Below, piece by piece: positions 49,852 to 58,462 of a stretch of 64,000 nucleotides of DNA (within the stretch, counting starts at the first letter, position 1; each line of letters begins with the position of its first letter). The DNA comes from Lacticaseibacillus absianus (GTDB taxonomy: Bacteria > Bacillota > Bacilli > Lactobacillales > Lactobacillaceae). The notes beneath the pieces are model-generated. The model saw only the letters and a program-made list of their open reading frames with translations, was not told the DNA's origin and did no database searches. The DNA is taken from the NCBI RefSeq assembly GCF_013407595.1, contig NZ_JABEKX010000001.1:124001-188000 (forward strand), in the 5' to 3' direction. The position numbers were made by a program, and so were the translations under genes.

Positions 49852-51369
49852 ATGATGATCTACTCAATTCTTGAAAACGTCTTTACCTTTAACTCCGGCA
49901 CGGAGCACGGCGCGATCCGGCGCACGCTGGCCCTGACGCAGACGGGCACGCCTGCCAAGCTCTTGCTCCGCAACTACAACCGCTTCTTGGCGCGCGACGC
50001 GGCCGCGGTATCGCTGAAGGCGGCCGACGTGGTCAATATGTACGATTTTTTCCAGGGCACACAAGACGTCGAGCGCGAAGAAGTCGAGCTGCGCCTGCTG
50101 CCGCAGCTGCCGCTTGAGACCTACCACATCGTCAGCATCGACGCCAACGTGTCGCGGCTGCTGCGCCACGGCAACGAGATCGGCCGGATCACGGTGATGC
50201 CCGGCACGGTCGGGCTGGTCAACGAGATCATCTACACCGACCGCTACGGCAACCGGACGGTCCGCGAGAACTATGACTGGCGTGGGTTCAAGTCGTCCAT
50301 CGACTACTTCCACCCGGACGGCCAGCTGGCGCGCCAGTACTTCCTCAACCGGGAAGGCGAGATCGTCCTCGAGATCACCCACATGTTCATCGGGGACCAG
50401 GTCCGCCCGACCATGTGGAAGCTGCACCACTACCGCGGCCGGGATTACCGCTTCAACACGGAAGACCAGCTGTTCTTGTTTTTCCTGAATGAGTACCTGA
50501 AGGGCCAGTCGGAGGTCACATTGATCTCCGATCGGCGCAACCTGGACCATGTCGTCGCCGCCGTGACCGGGGCTGAGGCGAAGTACGCCTACTTCCATGA
50601 CACGCACCTGGACCTCGGGCGCAACCGCGTCCTGTCGGCTTACCAGCCGGTGCTCAAGGAGCTGGCCGCCAAGTTCGACGGGATCCTCGTCGGGACCGCC
50701 GGGCAGCGGCGTGCGCTGCGCAATCAGTACCCGCAGCTGAACGTGGCCGTCATGGCCGATAGCTTCGTGCCGCTGGCGAACCGTGCCGTCCAGGAGACGC
50801 CTCTGGCGGTACGCGACCACCGGATCGTCATGGTGGGGCGGATCGCCGCCGATCGCCGGCCGGCGGATGCCGTTCGCGCGATGGAAAAAGTGCTCGCGCA
50901 GGTCCCGGATGCGCACCTGGATTTTTACGGGTACGCCGAGTCACCGGAGATGCGCGAGCGCATCGAGCAGTTGATCGCCAAACACGGGCTGACAGACGCC
51001 GTGACGATCAACGACTACCAGTCCGTGACAGAACTCGCGGCGCAATACGCGAACGCCCGCGTGCTGCTATCGCCAGCGGCGCATGAGGGGCTGGGGATGA
51101 CCCTCCTCGATGCGATGGGCACCGGCACGCCGGTGGTGGCGTACGACGCCCCGTACGGCCCGCAGGAGCTGATCCGCCCGGGTGAGAACGGATACCTGGT
51201 GCGTTCGGGCCAGGTGGCTGCGCTCGCGGAGCGCCTCGTCAAGCTCCTGACGAATGATCAGCTCTGGCAACAATTCCACGACGAAGCGATCGCGACTGCC
51301 GCTGCGTACACGGAAGACGCGATGGCAGCATCAGTTAAGGAGGTGGTGGCCCGCCCAGTTCATCAGTAA
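49852..51369 (+). CDS. gtfB: GT4-type glycosyltransferase partner, GtfB/TagE6-like
   Basis: A 505-residue protein of the same group as the preceding gene, with MMIYSILENVFTFNSGTEHGAIRRTLAL at the start and the nucleotide-sugar site RIVMVGRIAADRRPADAVRAM...LDFYGYAESPEM and AAHEGLGMTLLDAMGTGTPVVAYDAPYGPQELI in the C-terminal Rossmann half. In known pairs GtfB acts as substrate-binding co-factor or second transferase; here the EX7E-type motif (HEGLGMTLLDA) is kept. AAAGGAGG precedes the start at 49852 (or ATG 49855). It is followed after 31 bp by the adhesin gene, so all three are one unit. Confidence 0.85.
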   Translation: MMIYSILENVFTFNSGTEHGAIRRTLALTQTGTPAKLLLRNYNRFLARDAAAVSLKAADVVNMYDFFQGTQDVEREEVELRLLPQLPLETYHIVSIDANVSRLLRHGNEIGRITVMPGTVGLVNEIIYTDRYGNRTVRENYDWRGFKSSIDYFHPDGQLARQYFLNREGEIVLEITHMFIGDQVRPTMWKLHHYRGRDYRFNTEDQLFLFFLNEYLKGQSEVTLISDRRNLDHVVAAVTGAEAKYAYFHDTHLDLGRNRVLSAYQPVLKELAAKFDGILVGTAGQRRALRNQYPQLNVAVMADSFVPLANRAVQETPLAVRDHRIVMVGRIAADRRPADAVRAMEKVLAQVPDAHLDFYGYAESPEMRERIEQLIAKHGLTDAVTINDYQSVTELAAQYANARVLLSPAAHEGLGMTLLDAMGTGTPVVAYDAPYGPQELIRPGENGYLVRSGQVAALAERLVKLLTNDQLWQQFHDEAIATAAAYTEDAMAASVKEVVARPVHQ

Positions 51370-51400
51370 CACGGAATAGAATTAAAAGGAGACCAAAACG

Positions 51401-54400
51401 ATGATGAAATTAATTAATCTCAGGCGCGCGCGGGGCAGTAAGAATACCGGGTTCCGTATGTACAAATCCGGTAAGAACTGGATCTTCGCGTCCCTGCTGA
51501 TTGCGGGCGGGCTAGCAATGGGTGGACAAGCCCTTGGGTTGCCGCTCCTGAGTGAGCCTGGGGTGGCCGTTGCGGCCGCCGTCGACTCACCGGCCGTTAG
51601 CGCCGAAGACGCAGCAGCCACAGCGGCCGAGTACGGATCGTTGGCGACCAGTTACGCCGCGCAGGCGGGGGACAAGGCGAGCGCACAAGCCGCGAGTCAA
51701 GCCACATCGGCCGCCGTGGCGGCGCAGGACCAAGCGAGCTTGGCCGCGTATTACACGGACCTGGCCACCCGCAATTCGGCGGCTGGCAACGCGAGTGCGG
51801 CTAGCGACAATCTGTCGCAGGCCGCCGTGGCGACCAGCACTGCCGTGTCGCTGGCCTCTGTCGCCAGCGTTGCGACGCAGAATACATTGAAGACCGCGGG
51901 CAGCGCGTTCGTCACCCAGGCGAATGGGCTGTACACCGAGGGGATCACCACTAGCCAGACGGCGAAGCGCTACGCCACTGATGCGAGCGCGCAGGCCGCC
52001 GATGCTTACAACTCGACGCAGTATAACGCCGCGAACACCACGGCGTTCGCCTCGTATCAAGATGCGAGTGCGGCTGCCGTGCAGGCCGAGACTGCCGCGA
52101 GCGCGGCTACGCAGCTGGCCAGCGAGCTCGCGACCCAAAGCGTGGTCGCGAGCTCTGCTGCGGCCAACGGTGACTATGCCGCCGCGGCCGCTGCGCTCGC
52201 AAAGGCTGAGAGCCTGAGCGCGGCACTCGCCGATCAGGCGACGGCGGCATCGACCGCCGATTCCACGGCGACGTCTGCCGCCGCCGTGGCGTCTTCGCTG
52301 ATCCGTCAGGACCTGGCGGACACCGCCGCAGACAGCTTGGCGGCGGCGAACTCAGCGGCCGCGGCCGCACAGTCCTCTGCCGCGGCCTTGGGCCAGCAGG
52401 GGAAGAACTCACAGGCGACCGCGTACGCGAGCCAGGCTCAGTCTGGTGCGAGCACCGCGGCCAGTGCCGCGGCCCAGGCGAATAGCTACGATATCACCGG
52501 GGCGCTGACCGTTGCGAGCGCCTCATCACTGGCGTCGCAAGCGGCGTCCGATGCGGCCGTTGCGCTGAGTGCCGCCAGTGTGGCGAACTCCAATGCTTCG
52601 CTCGCGACGATCCTGAACACCGCGGCGCAGGCGACGAACCAGCAGACGGGCCAGAGTTTAGCTAACCTGACGCTCGCCGTCGCCCCAGACGCGACGACCC
52701 TAGGGAGCGCCGTGGCGTTGACGGCGACTGTCGGCTCGCTGGGCAGCGAACTACTCGGGAGTTACTCAGTCGACGCGACGAAGACGACGTATGCGTGGTA
52801 CTACTCCACCGACGGGATCAACTGGCAGAGCGCAAGCACGCTGGCCGGCTTCACCGCGAACGCCAACGGCACCGCGACCTTCAACTCGACCTACTCTGGG
52901 ACCTACTACTTCCAGGCGGTCGTGACGGGGCAAAAAACGGCGCCCCTCTTTGAACGGAAGGACTTCAAGGCCGCTTCCAACGTGATCCTGGCTGTGTTCC
53001 AGAATCCGAGTGGCAGCTACCCGAGCCAGGCGTCGAGCGCCGCCACGAAGGCGTCCTCCGCGGCGTCTGCAGCCTCTAGTTCAGCCAGCCAGGCAAGCTC
53101 TGCGATCACCCAGATGCAGACGATCGGGAACATGACCGGGACCACGGCGTCCTTTGCGGCGAGCCAAGCGGTCGTGGCACGGGATCAGGCCAACACCCAG
53201 AGCAGCCTGGCAGCCAGCCAGGCAACCGCCGCCTCAACCGCGTCTTCCAACGCGACATCGGCTAACGCGCTCGGGAACTACTCGGCCGCGTCCAGTTACG
53301 CCGCTGTGGCTTCGGCGGCAGCTAGCGCCGGCCTTCTGGCGCAATCCAGCGCCTTAGTCGCCGCTGCTGCAGCGCTGAGCTACGCGAACCAGGCGCTGAA
53401 CAACGCAGAGGTCGAGAACCCAACGGCGTCTAACGCCGCGTACCTGGCCAGCAGCGCCGCTGCGCAGGCGGCGATCTCGACGTCGCAAGCGAGCGTCGCC
53501 GCCAGTCTGGCGACCTCGCAAGCGGCGAACGTCTCGAATGCGTTCGTCCAGCTTGATCCAGCGTTCACCTCGGCAGCCGCGACTTACTCGTCGGCGGCCC
53601 GATCCGCGGCGTCGTCCGCGCGGTCGCTGGCCAGCGAGGCGTCTTCAGCTGCCTCTGCGGCGCAGGCGACCGGTAACTACCAGTCGGCCGCGTACTATGC
53701 GACCCTGGCGCAGACCAAGGCCAGCCAAGCGGTCGAGGCACAATCCGCCGCTAACGTGGCCGAATCGACTGCGATGCAGATCGTGATCGATGCGCGCTCG
53801 GCCGCAGCCGCTCAGCAGACGCAGGCCGGCACGGTCGGCGCGACCTCTGCGGTCAGCGTGGCCGCCAGCGTCGCGACGATCACCAGCTCCGCGGCCGCTT
53901 TAGGTGGGAACACCAGTCTGGGGACGCTGTACACGTCCCAAGCGAACGCCGCCGTTGCGGATGCGCGGAACTACGCGGCCCTGGCCCAGGCGAACGCCGT
54001 GAAGGCCAGTGAGCAGACCTCGCTGGCGATCGCGGCGACCAAGGTGAACAACCTGACGGCCGCGAGCTCCTACGCGAACGCTGCGAGCCTGGCGGCGTCG
54101 CTTTCCGCTCAGCAAGGCTCGACCGCCCTGTCGGTGGCCCAAACAGCCGCGAGCCTGGCAGAAGACGTCAAGTCCTACTCTGAGGACACGACGAAGAACC
54201 AAGGCACCCCAGATGGTGACGCCGCCGTGACCGGGTTTTATACCTGGTGGGGCGGGAACCGTACGCAGCCTCAGGACACCTCCACTTCTGTTGGCGGTAA
54301 GACGGTCAGCCTGTCCGGGAGTTGGTACCAGGACAGTAACGTCGGGGTCAATACCGGTGTCGGCGTGGCCTGGTACGTGCAGGTGAACAGCGTCTGGATG

Positions 54401-57400
54401 ACGGTGGACGCGGCCCAGAAGCTAGGGTACATCGCGAACGTCAACGTCGTGAACACCCAAGATGGTGGGGTGTTCGGGACCCAAAAGCGTTACACCACCC
54501 TGACATTCACCACGACGAACTACGCCGGCGCGATCCGCTTCCAGATCAACTACACGCCGTTCCTAGCAAGCAAATTCTCTCAAGTCGCGACCGTGAACAT
54601 CTACAAGGATGACATCAAGGCGACCGACTTGCAGATCGATGGTGCGGATTATCTGGTCGCTGGCGGCAATGCGTCGTACAAGGCAGTGACCAACCCAGAT
54701 AATGCGACCGGAACGGTCACCTGGACGAGCAGCAACCCAGCCGTCGCGACCGTTGACGCCGGGGGCAATATCACCGCGCTGACCAACGGCGTGACGACCA
54801 TCACCGCGACGATCACGAACGCGGACGGGACGACCGCCACGGATACCCAGCTGCTGACCGTCGGGAACGGGCTGGTCGATCAGACCAGCAACGTCGGCGA
54901 CAGCCTGAGCTGGGCGCCTAAGGGGGCAGACCTGACAGCGCTGAGTGGGGCGACCTACCAGTGGTACAAGGGTACCTCTGCGACGGACACCAACGGGACC
55001 GCGATCGCGGGCCAGACCGGCCAGACCCTTGACCTTGCCAGCGTTGCGACCACCGATGCGGGGTACTACTACCTGAAGGTCACTGCGACGGCGAACAGTC
55101 AGGCGCAGACGCTAACGTTTGGCCCGGCCAAACTGACCGTCACGAGCGCCTATGGGATCGCGGCTAGCCAAGCGGCGTCCGAAGCCTCTAATGCGGCGCA
55201 AGCGGCGAGCTCCTTTGCGGGCGTGGCCGATGACTACGCCAGCCTGGCGACCGCAACACCAACGCCGACGCCATACCAGCAGGATCTGATCGATCAAGTT
55301 GGGAGCGCGGCAGCGGCGGCATCGAGCGCAGCCGTTGCGGCGAGCGAAGCAGCCACCGTGGCCTCCAGCGCGGCCAGCCAAGCGATCGCATACGAAAACG
55401 CGGGGAACAACACCCTGGCGTCTTCGTACGCCGCGATGGCGTCGTCTGCCGCGGCAGACGCATTGACCGCCCTGTCGACCGCGTCGAGCGCGGCCTCCGA
55501 TGCCGCCAAGCTGATGTTCGATCTGAATAAGGACATCTCTAGCTACGCGATCGCGGCTGGCAGCTACGCAAGTGATGCGACCAGCTCGGCCGATGCTGCC
55601 TCAAGTTCCGCAGACCTCGCGCAGAGCAATGCGGATAAGTACCCGGATGCGACCGACGTCAGCGATGCGGCTTCGACTGCGTCCAGTGCAGCGGCTGTTG
55701 CGTCGAGTGCGGCCAGCGTGGCCTCCAGTGCGGCGGCGGCAGCCTCCAGCGCCGTTTCCCACGGTGATGAAAGTGCCGCCAGTGAAGCGGAAAGCATCGC
55801 GAGCGAAGCAGCCTCGACGGCCTCGAGTGCAGCGAGTGTCGCCTCGAGCGCCGTCACCGATGCGAACAGCCTGGCGGATAGCCTGGCTTCCAGCGCCGCT
55901 GCTAGTGAAGCATCGAGCGCCGCGTCTAGCGCGGCTTCTGAATCGGCAACGAATGCAGGGAGCTACGCCAGCGACGCCGCCAACTCGGCAAGTGAAGCTT
56001 CGGACGCGGCAGCAGCTGCCAGCAGCAGCGCCAGCCAGTACCCAGAGAACTCTGAAGTGAGCGAAGCGGCCACCACGGCGTCTAGCGCAGCGGAAGCGGC
56101 CTCGAGTGCAGCTGAAGTGGCTGAAAGTGCAGCGATCGCAGCATCGAGTGCGGCCGCCGCAGGCGACGTCAGTGGTGCGAGTGAAGCAGAAAGCATCGCA
56201 AGTGATGCGGCTTCGACGGCCTCGAGTGCGGCTAGTGTTGCCTCGAGTGCAGCGAGTGTCGCAAGCAGCGTTGCGGATAGCTTAGCAGCGAGTGAAGCTT
56301 CCAGTGCCGCATCTAGTGCGGCCTCGACGGCCGCCTCTGAATCGGCAACGAATGCAGGGAGCTACGCCAGCGACGCCGCCAACTCGGCGAGTGAAGCTTC
56401 GGACGCGGCAGCAGCTGCCAGCAGCAGCGCCAGCCAGTACCCAGAGAACTCTGAAGTGAGCGAAGCGGCCACCACGGCGTCTAGCGCAGCGGAAGCGGCC
56501 TCGAGTGCAGCTGAAGTGGCTGAAAGTGCAGCGATCGCAGCATCGAGTGCGGCCGCCGCAGGCGACGTCAGTGGTGCGAGTGAAGCAGAAAGCATCGCAA
56601 GTGATGCGGCCTCCACGGCCTCGAGTGCGGCTAGTGTTGCCTCGAGTGCAGCGAGTGTCGCAAGCAGTGTTGCGGATAGCTTAGCAGCGAGTGAAGCTTC
56701 CAGTGCCGCATCTAGTGCGGCCTCGACGGCCGCCTCTGAATCGGCAACGAATGCAGGGAGCTACGCCAGCGACGCCGCCAACTCGGCAAGTGAAGCTTCG
56801 GACGCGGCAGCAGCTGCCAGCAGCAGCGCCAGCCAGTACCCAGAGAACTCTGAAGTGAGCGAAGCGGCCACCACGGCGTCTAGCGCAGCTGAAGTGGCCT
56901 CGAGTGCAGCTGAAGTGGCTGAAAGTGCAGCGATCGCAGCATCGAGTGCGGCCGCCGCAGGCGACGTCAGTGGTGCGAGTGAAGCAGAAAGCATCGCAAG
57001 TGATGCGGCTTCGACGGCTTCGAGTGCGGCTAGTGTTGCCTCGAGTGCAGCGAGTGTCGCAAGCAGTGTTGCGGATAGCTTAGCAGCGAGTGAAGCTTCC
57101 AGTGCCGCATCTAGCGCGGCCTCGGAGTCGGCATCGAACGCCGGGAGCTATGCGAGTGATGCGTCTAGCTCGGCCAGTGAAGCCTCGAATGCGGCAGAAA
57201 CTGCGAACAGCAACGCCAGCCAGTACCCAGAGAACTCTGAAGTGAGCGAGGCGGCCTCCACGGCGTCGAGCGCCGCATCAGTGGCCTCGAGTGCAGCAAG
57301 CGTCGCTGAGAGTGCGGCGAGCGCAGCCTCTAGCGCGGCCGCTGAGGGTAACTCGAGTGCGGCCAGTGAAGCGGAAAGCATCGCGAGTGAAGCCGCCTCG

Positions 57401-57868
57401 ATTGCTTCCAGTGCAGCATCGGAAGCATCTAGCGCTACGAGCGTTGCCACAAGTATTGCGGATAGCTTAGCTTCCAGTGCGGCGCAGTCTCAAGGGTCAT
57501 CTAGCGGTTCGTCTGCCGGCTCCTCGGCTGGGTCTTCCGCTGGGTCGTCTGCTGGTTCCTCGGCAGGCTCTTCCGCCGGTTCCTCAGCTGGCTCCTCAGC
57601 TGGGTCAACTGCCACGAGCTCCAGCAGTGTGACGAGTGACGCGACCTCTTCCAGCGCTACCGGTAGCCAGTCCGCCACGAAGGGGACTGACAAGGCACCG
57701 ACGACCGTTGTTCGGTCAGGGGCCTTACCACAGACCGGTGACGCAGATAGCACAGGGCTTGCCGCCATGGGGATCATCCTTCTGAGCTTAGCGGAAGGTG
57801 GCATGCTGTGGGCAGCAAAGAAGAAGCGTGATGATGAGGAAGAATCGGATTCCGATAACTCATTGTAA
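51401..57868 (+). CDS. giant Ala/Ser-rich LPxTG adhesin (serine-rich repeat protein type)
   Basis: A 2155-residue cell-wall adhesin. The N-terminus has a KxYKxGKxW-type signal (RMYKSGKNW, 19-27) followed by a hydrophobic core. Then come an Ala/Ser-rich helical region (64-420), an Ig-like domain (425-530), Ala/Ser region II (540-925), a lectin-like or Ig-like folded part (930-1075), a Big_2-like domain (1076-1155, VTWTSSNPAVATVDAGGNITAL), another Ig-like domain (1156-1245), and Ala/Ser region III (1250-2025) with near-identical 133-residue repeats. Gly/Ser repeats (SSAGSSAGSS) lead to LPQTGD, a hydrophobic segment and KKKR. Serine-rich regions are probable O-glycosylation targets of the upstream GtfA/GtfB. 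No SecA2/SecY2 genes are in the window. Confidence 0.88.
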   Translation: MMKLINLRRARGSKNTGFRMYKSGKNWIFASLLIAGGLAMGGQALGLPLLSEPGVAVAAAVDSPAVSAEDAAATAAEYGSLATSYAAQAGDKASAQAASQATSAAVAAQDQASLAAYYTDLATRNSAAGNASAASDNLSQAAVATSTAVSLASVASVATQNTLKTAGSAFVTQANGLYTEGITTSQTAKRYATDASAQAADAYNSTQYNAANTTAFASYQDASAAAVQAETAASAATQLASELATQSVVASSAAANGDYAAAAAALAKAESLSAALADQATAASTADSTATSAAAVASSLIRQDLADTAADSLAAANSAAAAAQSSAAALGQQGKNSQATAYASQAQSGASTAASAAAQANSYDITGALTVASASSLASQAASDAAVALSAASVANSNASLATILNTAAQATNQQTGQSLANLTLAVAPDATTLGSAVALTATVGSLGSELLGSYSVDATKTTYAWYYSTDGINWQSASTLAGFTANANGTATFNSTYSGTYYFQAVVTGQKTAPLFERKDFKAASNVILAVFQNPSGSYPSQASSAATKASSAASAASSSASQASSAITQMQTIGNMTGTTASFAASQAVVARDQANTQSSLAASQATAASTASSNATSANALGNYSAASSYAAVASAAASAGLLAQSSALVAAAAALSYANQALNNAEVENPTASNAAYLASSAAAQAAISTSQASVAASLATSQAANVSNAFVQLDPAFTSAAATYSSAARSAASSARSLASEASSAASAAQATGNYQSAAYYATLAQTKASQAVEAQSAANVAESTAMQIVIDARSAAAAQQTQAGTVGATSAVSVAASVATITSSAAALGGNTSLGTLYTSQANAAVADARNYAALAQANAVKASEQTSLAIAATKVNNLTAASSYANAASLAASLSAQQGSTALSVAQTAASLAEDVKSYSEDTTKNQGTPDGDAAVTGFYTWWGGNRTQPQDTSTSVGGKTVSLSGSWYQDSNVGVNTGVGVAWYVQVNSVWMTVDAAQKLGYIANVNVVNTQDGGVFGTQKRYTTLTFTTTNYAGAIRFQINYTPFLASKFSQVATVNIYKDDIKATDLQIDGADYLVAGGNASYKAVTNPDNATGTVTWTSSNPAVATVDAGGNITALTNGVTTITATITNADGTTATDTQLLTVGNGLVDQTSNVGDSLSWAPKGADLTALSGATYQWYKGTSATDTNGTAIAGQTGQTLDLASVATTDAGYYYLKVTATANSQAQTLTFGPAKLTVTSAYGIAASQAASEASNAAQAASSFAGVADDYASLATATPTPTPYQQDLIDQVGSAAAAASSAAVAASEAATVASSAASQAIAYENAGNNTLASSYAAMASSAAADALTALSTASSAASDAAKLMFDLNKDISSYAIAAGSYASDATSSADAASSSADLAQSNADKYPDATDVSDAASTASSAAAVASSAASVASSAAAAASSAVSHGDESAASEAESIASEAASTASSAASVASSAVTDANSLADSLASSAAASEASSAASSAASESATNAGSYASDAANSASEASDAAAAASSSASQYPENSEVSEAATTASSAAEAASSAAEVAESAAIAASSAAAAGDVSGASEAESIASDAASTASSAASVASSAASVASSVADSLAASEASSAASSAASTAASESATNAGSYASDAANSASEASDAAAAASSSASQYPENSEVSEAATTASSAAEAASSAAEVAESAAIAASSAAAAGDVSGASEAESIASDAASTASSAASVASSAASVASSVADSLAASEASSAASSAASTAASESATNAGSYASDAANSASEASDAAAAASSSASQYPENSEVSEAATTASSAAEVASSAAEVAESAAIAASSAAAAGDVSGASEAESIASDAASTASSAASVASSAASVASSVADSLAASEASSAASSAASESASNAGSYASDASSSASEASNAAETANSNASQYPENSEVSEAASTASSAASVASSAASVAESAASAASSAAAEGNSSAASEAESIASEAASIASSAASEASSATSVATSIADSLASSAAQSQGSSSGSSAGSSAGSSAGSSAGSSAGSSAGSSAGSSAGSTATSSSSVTSDATSSSATGSQSATKGTDKAPTTVVRSGALPQTGDADSTGLAAMGIILLSLAEGGMLWAAKKKRDDEEESDSDNSL
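55940..57511 (+). repeat. near-identical 399-bp repeats in the adhesin gene
   Basis: Copies starting near 55940, 56339 and 56738 are spaced exactly 399 bp (133 codons) and almost identical; a fourth, diverged copy begins near 57125 (387 bp later, four codons shorter), and a more distant relative lies near 55548. Confidence 0.88.
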
Positions 57869-57919
57869 ACGCGACTCAAGTCGGTTCTAGGCCCTTGGCC
57901 TTAAGCCGTCGAAATTAAG

Positions 57920-57958
57920 AAAGGTGCGTTGAGAGAACCCTCTCAGCGCACCTTTTTT
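57920..57958 (+). terminator. terminator of the gtfA-gtfB-adhesin operon
   Basis: AAAGGTGCGTTGAGAG (57920-57935) pairs with CTCTCAGCGCACCTTT (57940-57955) with one wobble and loop AACC, ending in six T. Confidence 0.92.
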
Positions 57959-58379
57959 GCGACCGCGAAGCCAACGATCGCTGGGGGCTCAAGCATAGCG
58001 CAGCGATAAGGCCGGCTGACAGCGCGCTGGAGGGCTTCAAACCTGGTTGCGCCAATCCCTCTGGGCCATCGCCAAAGCGGCGCATATCGCCACGCAAAGG
58101 CAAGCAAGCGGGCACCGCTGCCGACGTGCTAGCGGCCTTGGGTGACTCGCTGGGGAAAAGGACCGGGATCGCGGTCCCTAAGACCCGTCAGCGGGCTCAC
58201 AGTGCGGTTACGGGCTGCGGTTCGCCGCTTCGTCTGGCAAACCCCGGTGGCTGATCGTTGAGCTTCGGGTGTGCCATACGGGCGCATCTGGCCACACATT
58301 TAGAACGCAAAGCGTGGGCTCACCGTGTTTGGCAACGCTAGCCGACCCGCCAAGCCCACGGACCCTGCGCTTTGGGGAA
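57959..58379. other. GC-rich intergenic region between convergent adhesin genes
   Basis: About 420 bp with no convincing gene. Short inverted segments (for example near 58308-58376: GCAAAGCGTGGGCT and AGCCCACGG...TGCGCTTTG) suggest folding. I compared it by eye with tmRNA and RNase P RNA and found none of their conserved pieces. It could be a decayed gene or an unrecognised RNA. Confidence 0.4.
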
Positions 58380-58380
58380 C

Positions 58381-58421
58381 AAAAAAACAGCATGAGCTTG
58401 TTAGGAGTCAAGCTCATGCTG
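58381..58421 (-). terminator. terminator of the second adhesin gene
   Basis: Read leftward, a perfect 13-bp stem CAGCATGAGCTTG (58421-58409) / CAAGCTCATGCTG (58400-58388), loop ACTCCTAA, then seven T (complement of the A-run at 58381-58387). Confidence 0.92.
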
Positions 58422-58462
58422 CGATATGAGGATCTCGGGGTCAGACTAGGGGAAAGTCAAAC

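Noticed and set aside
57959-58379. tmRNA or RNase P RNA
   Set aside because: None of the conserved segments of either RNA could be found on either strand.
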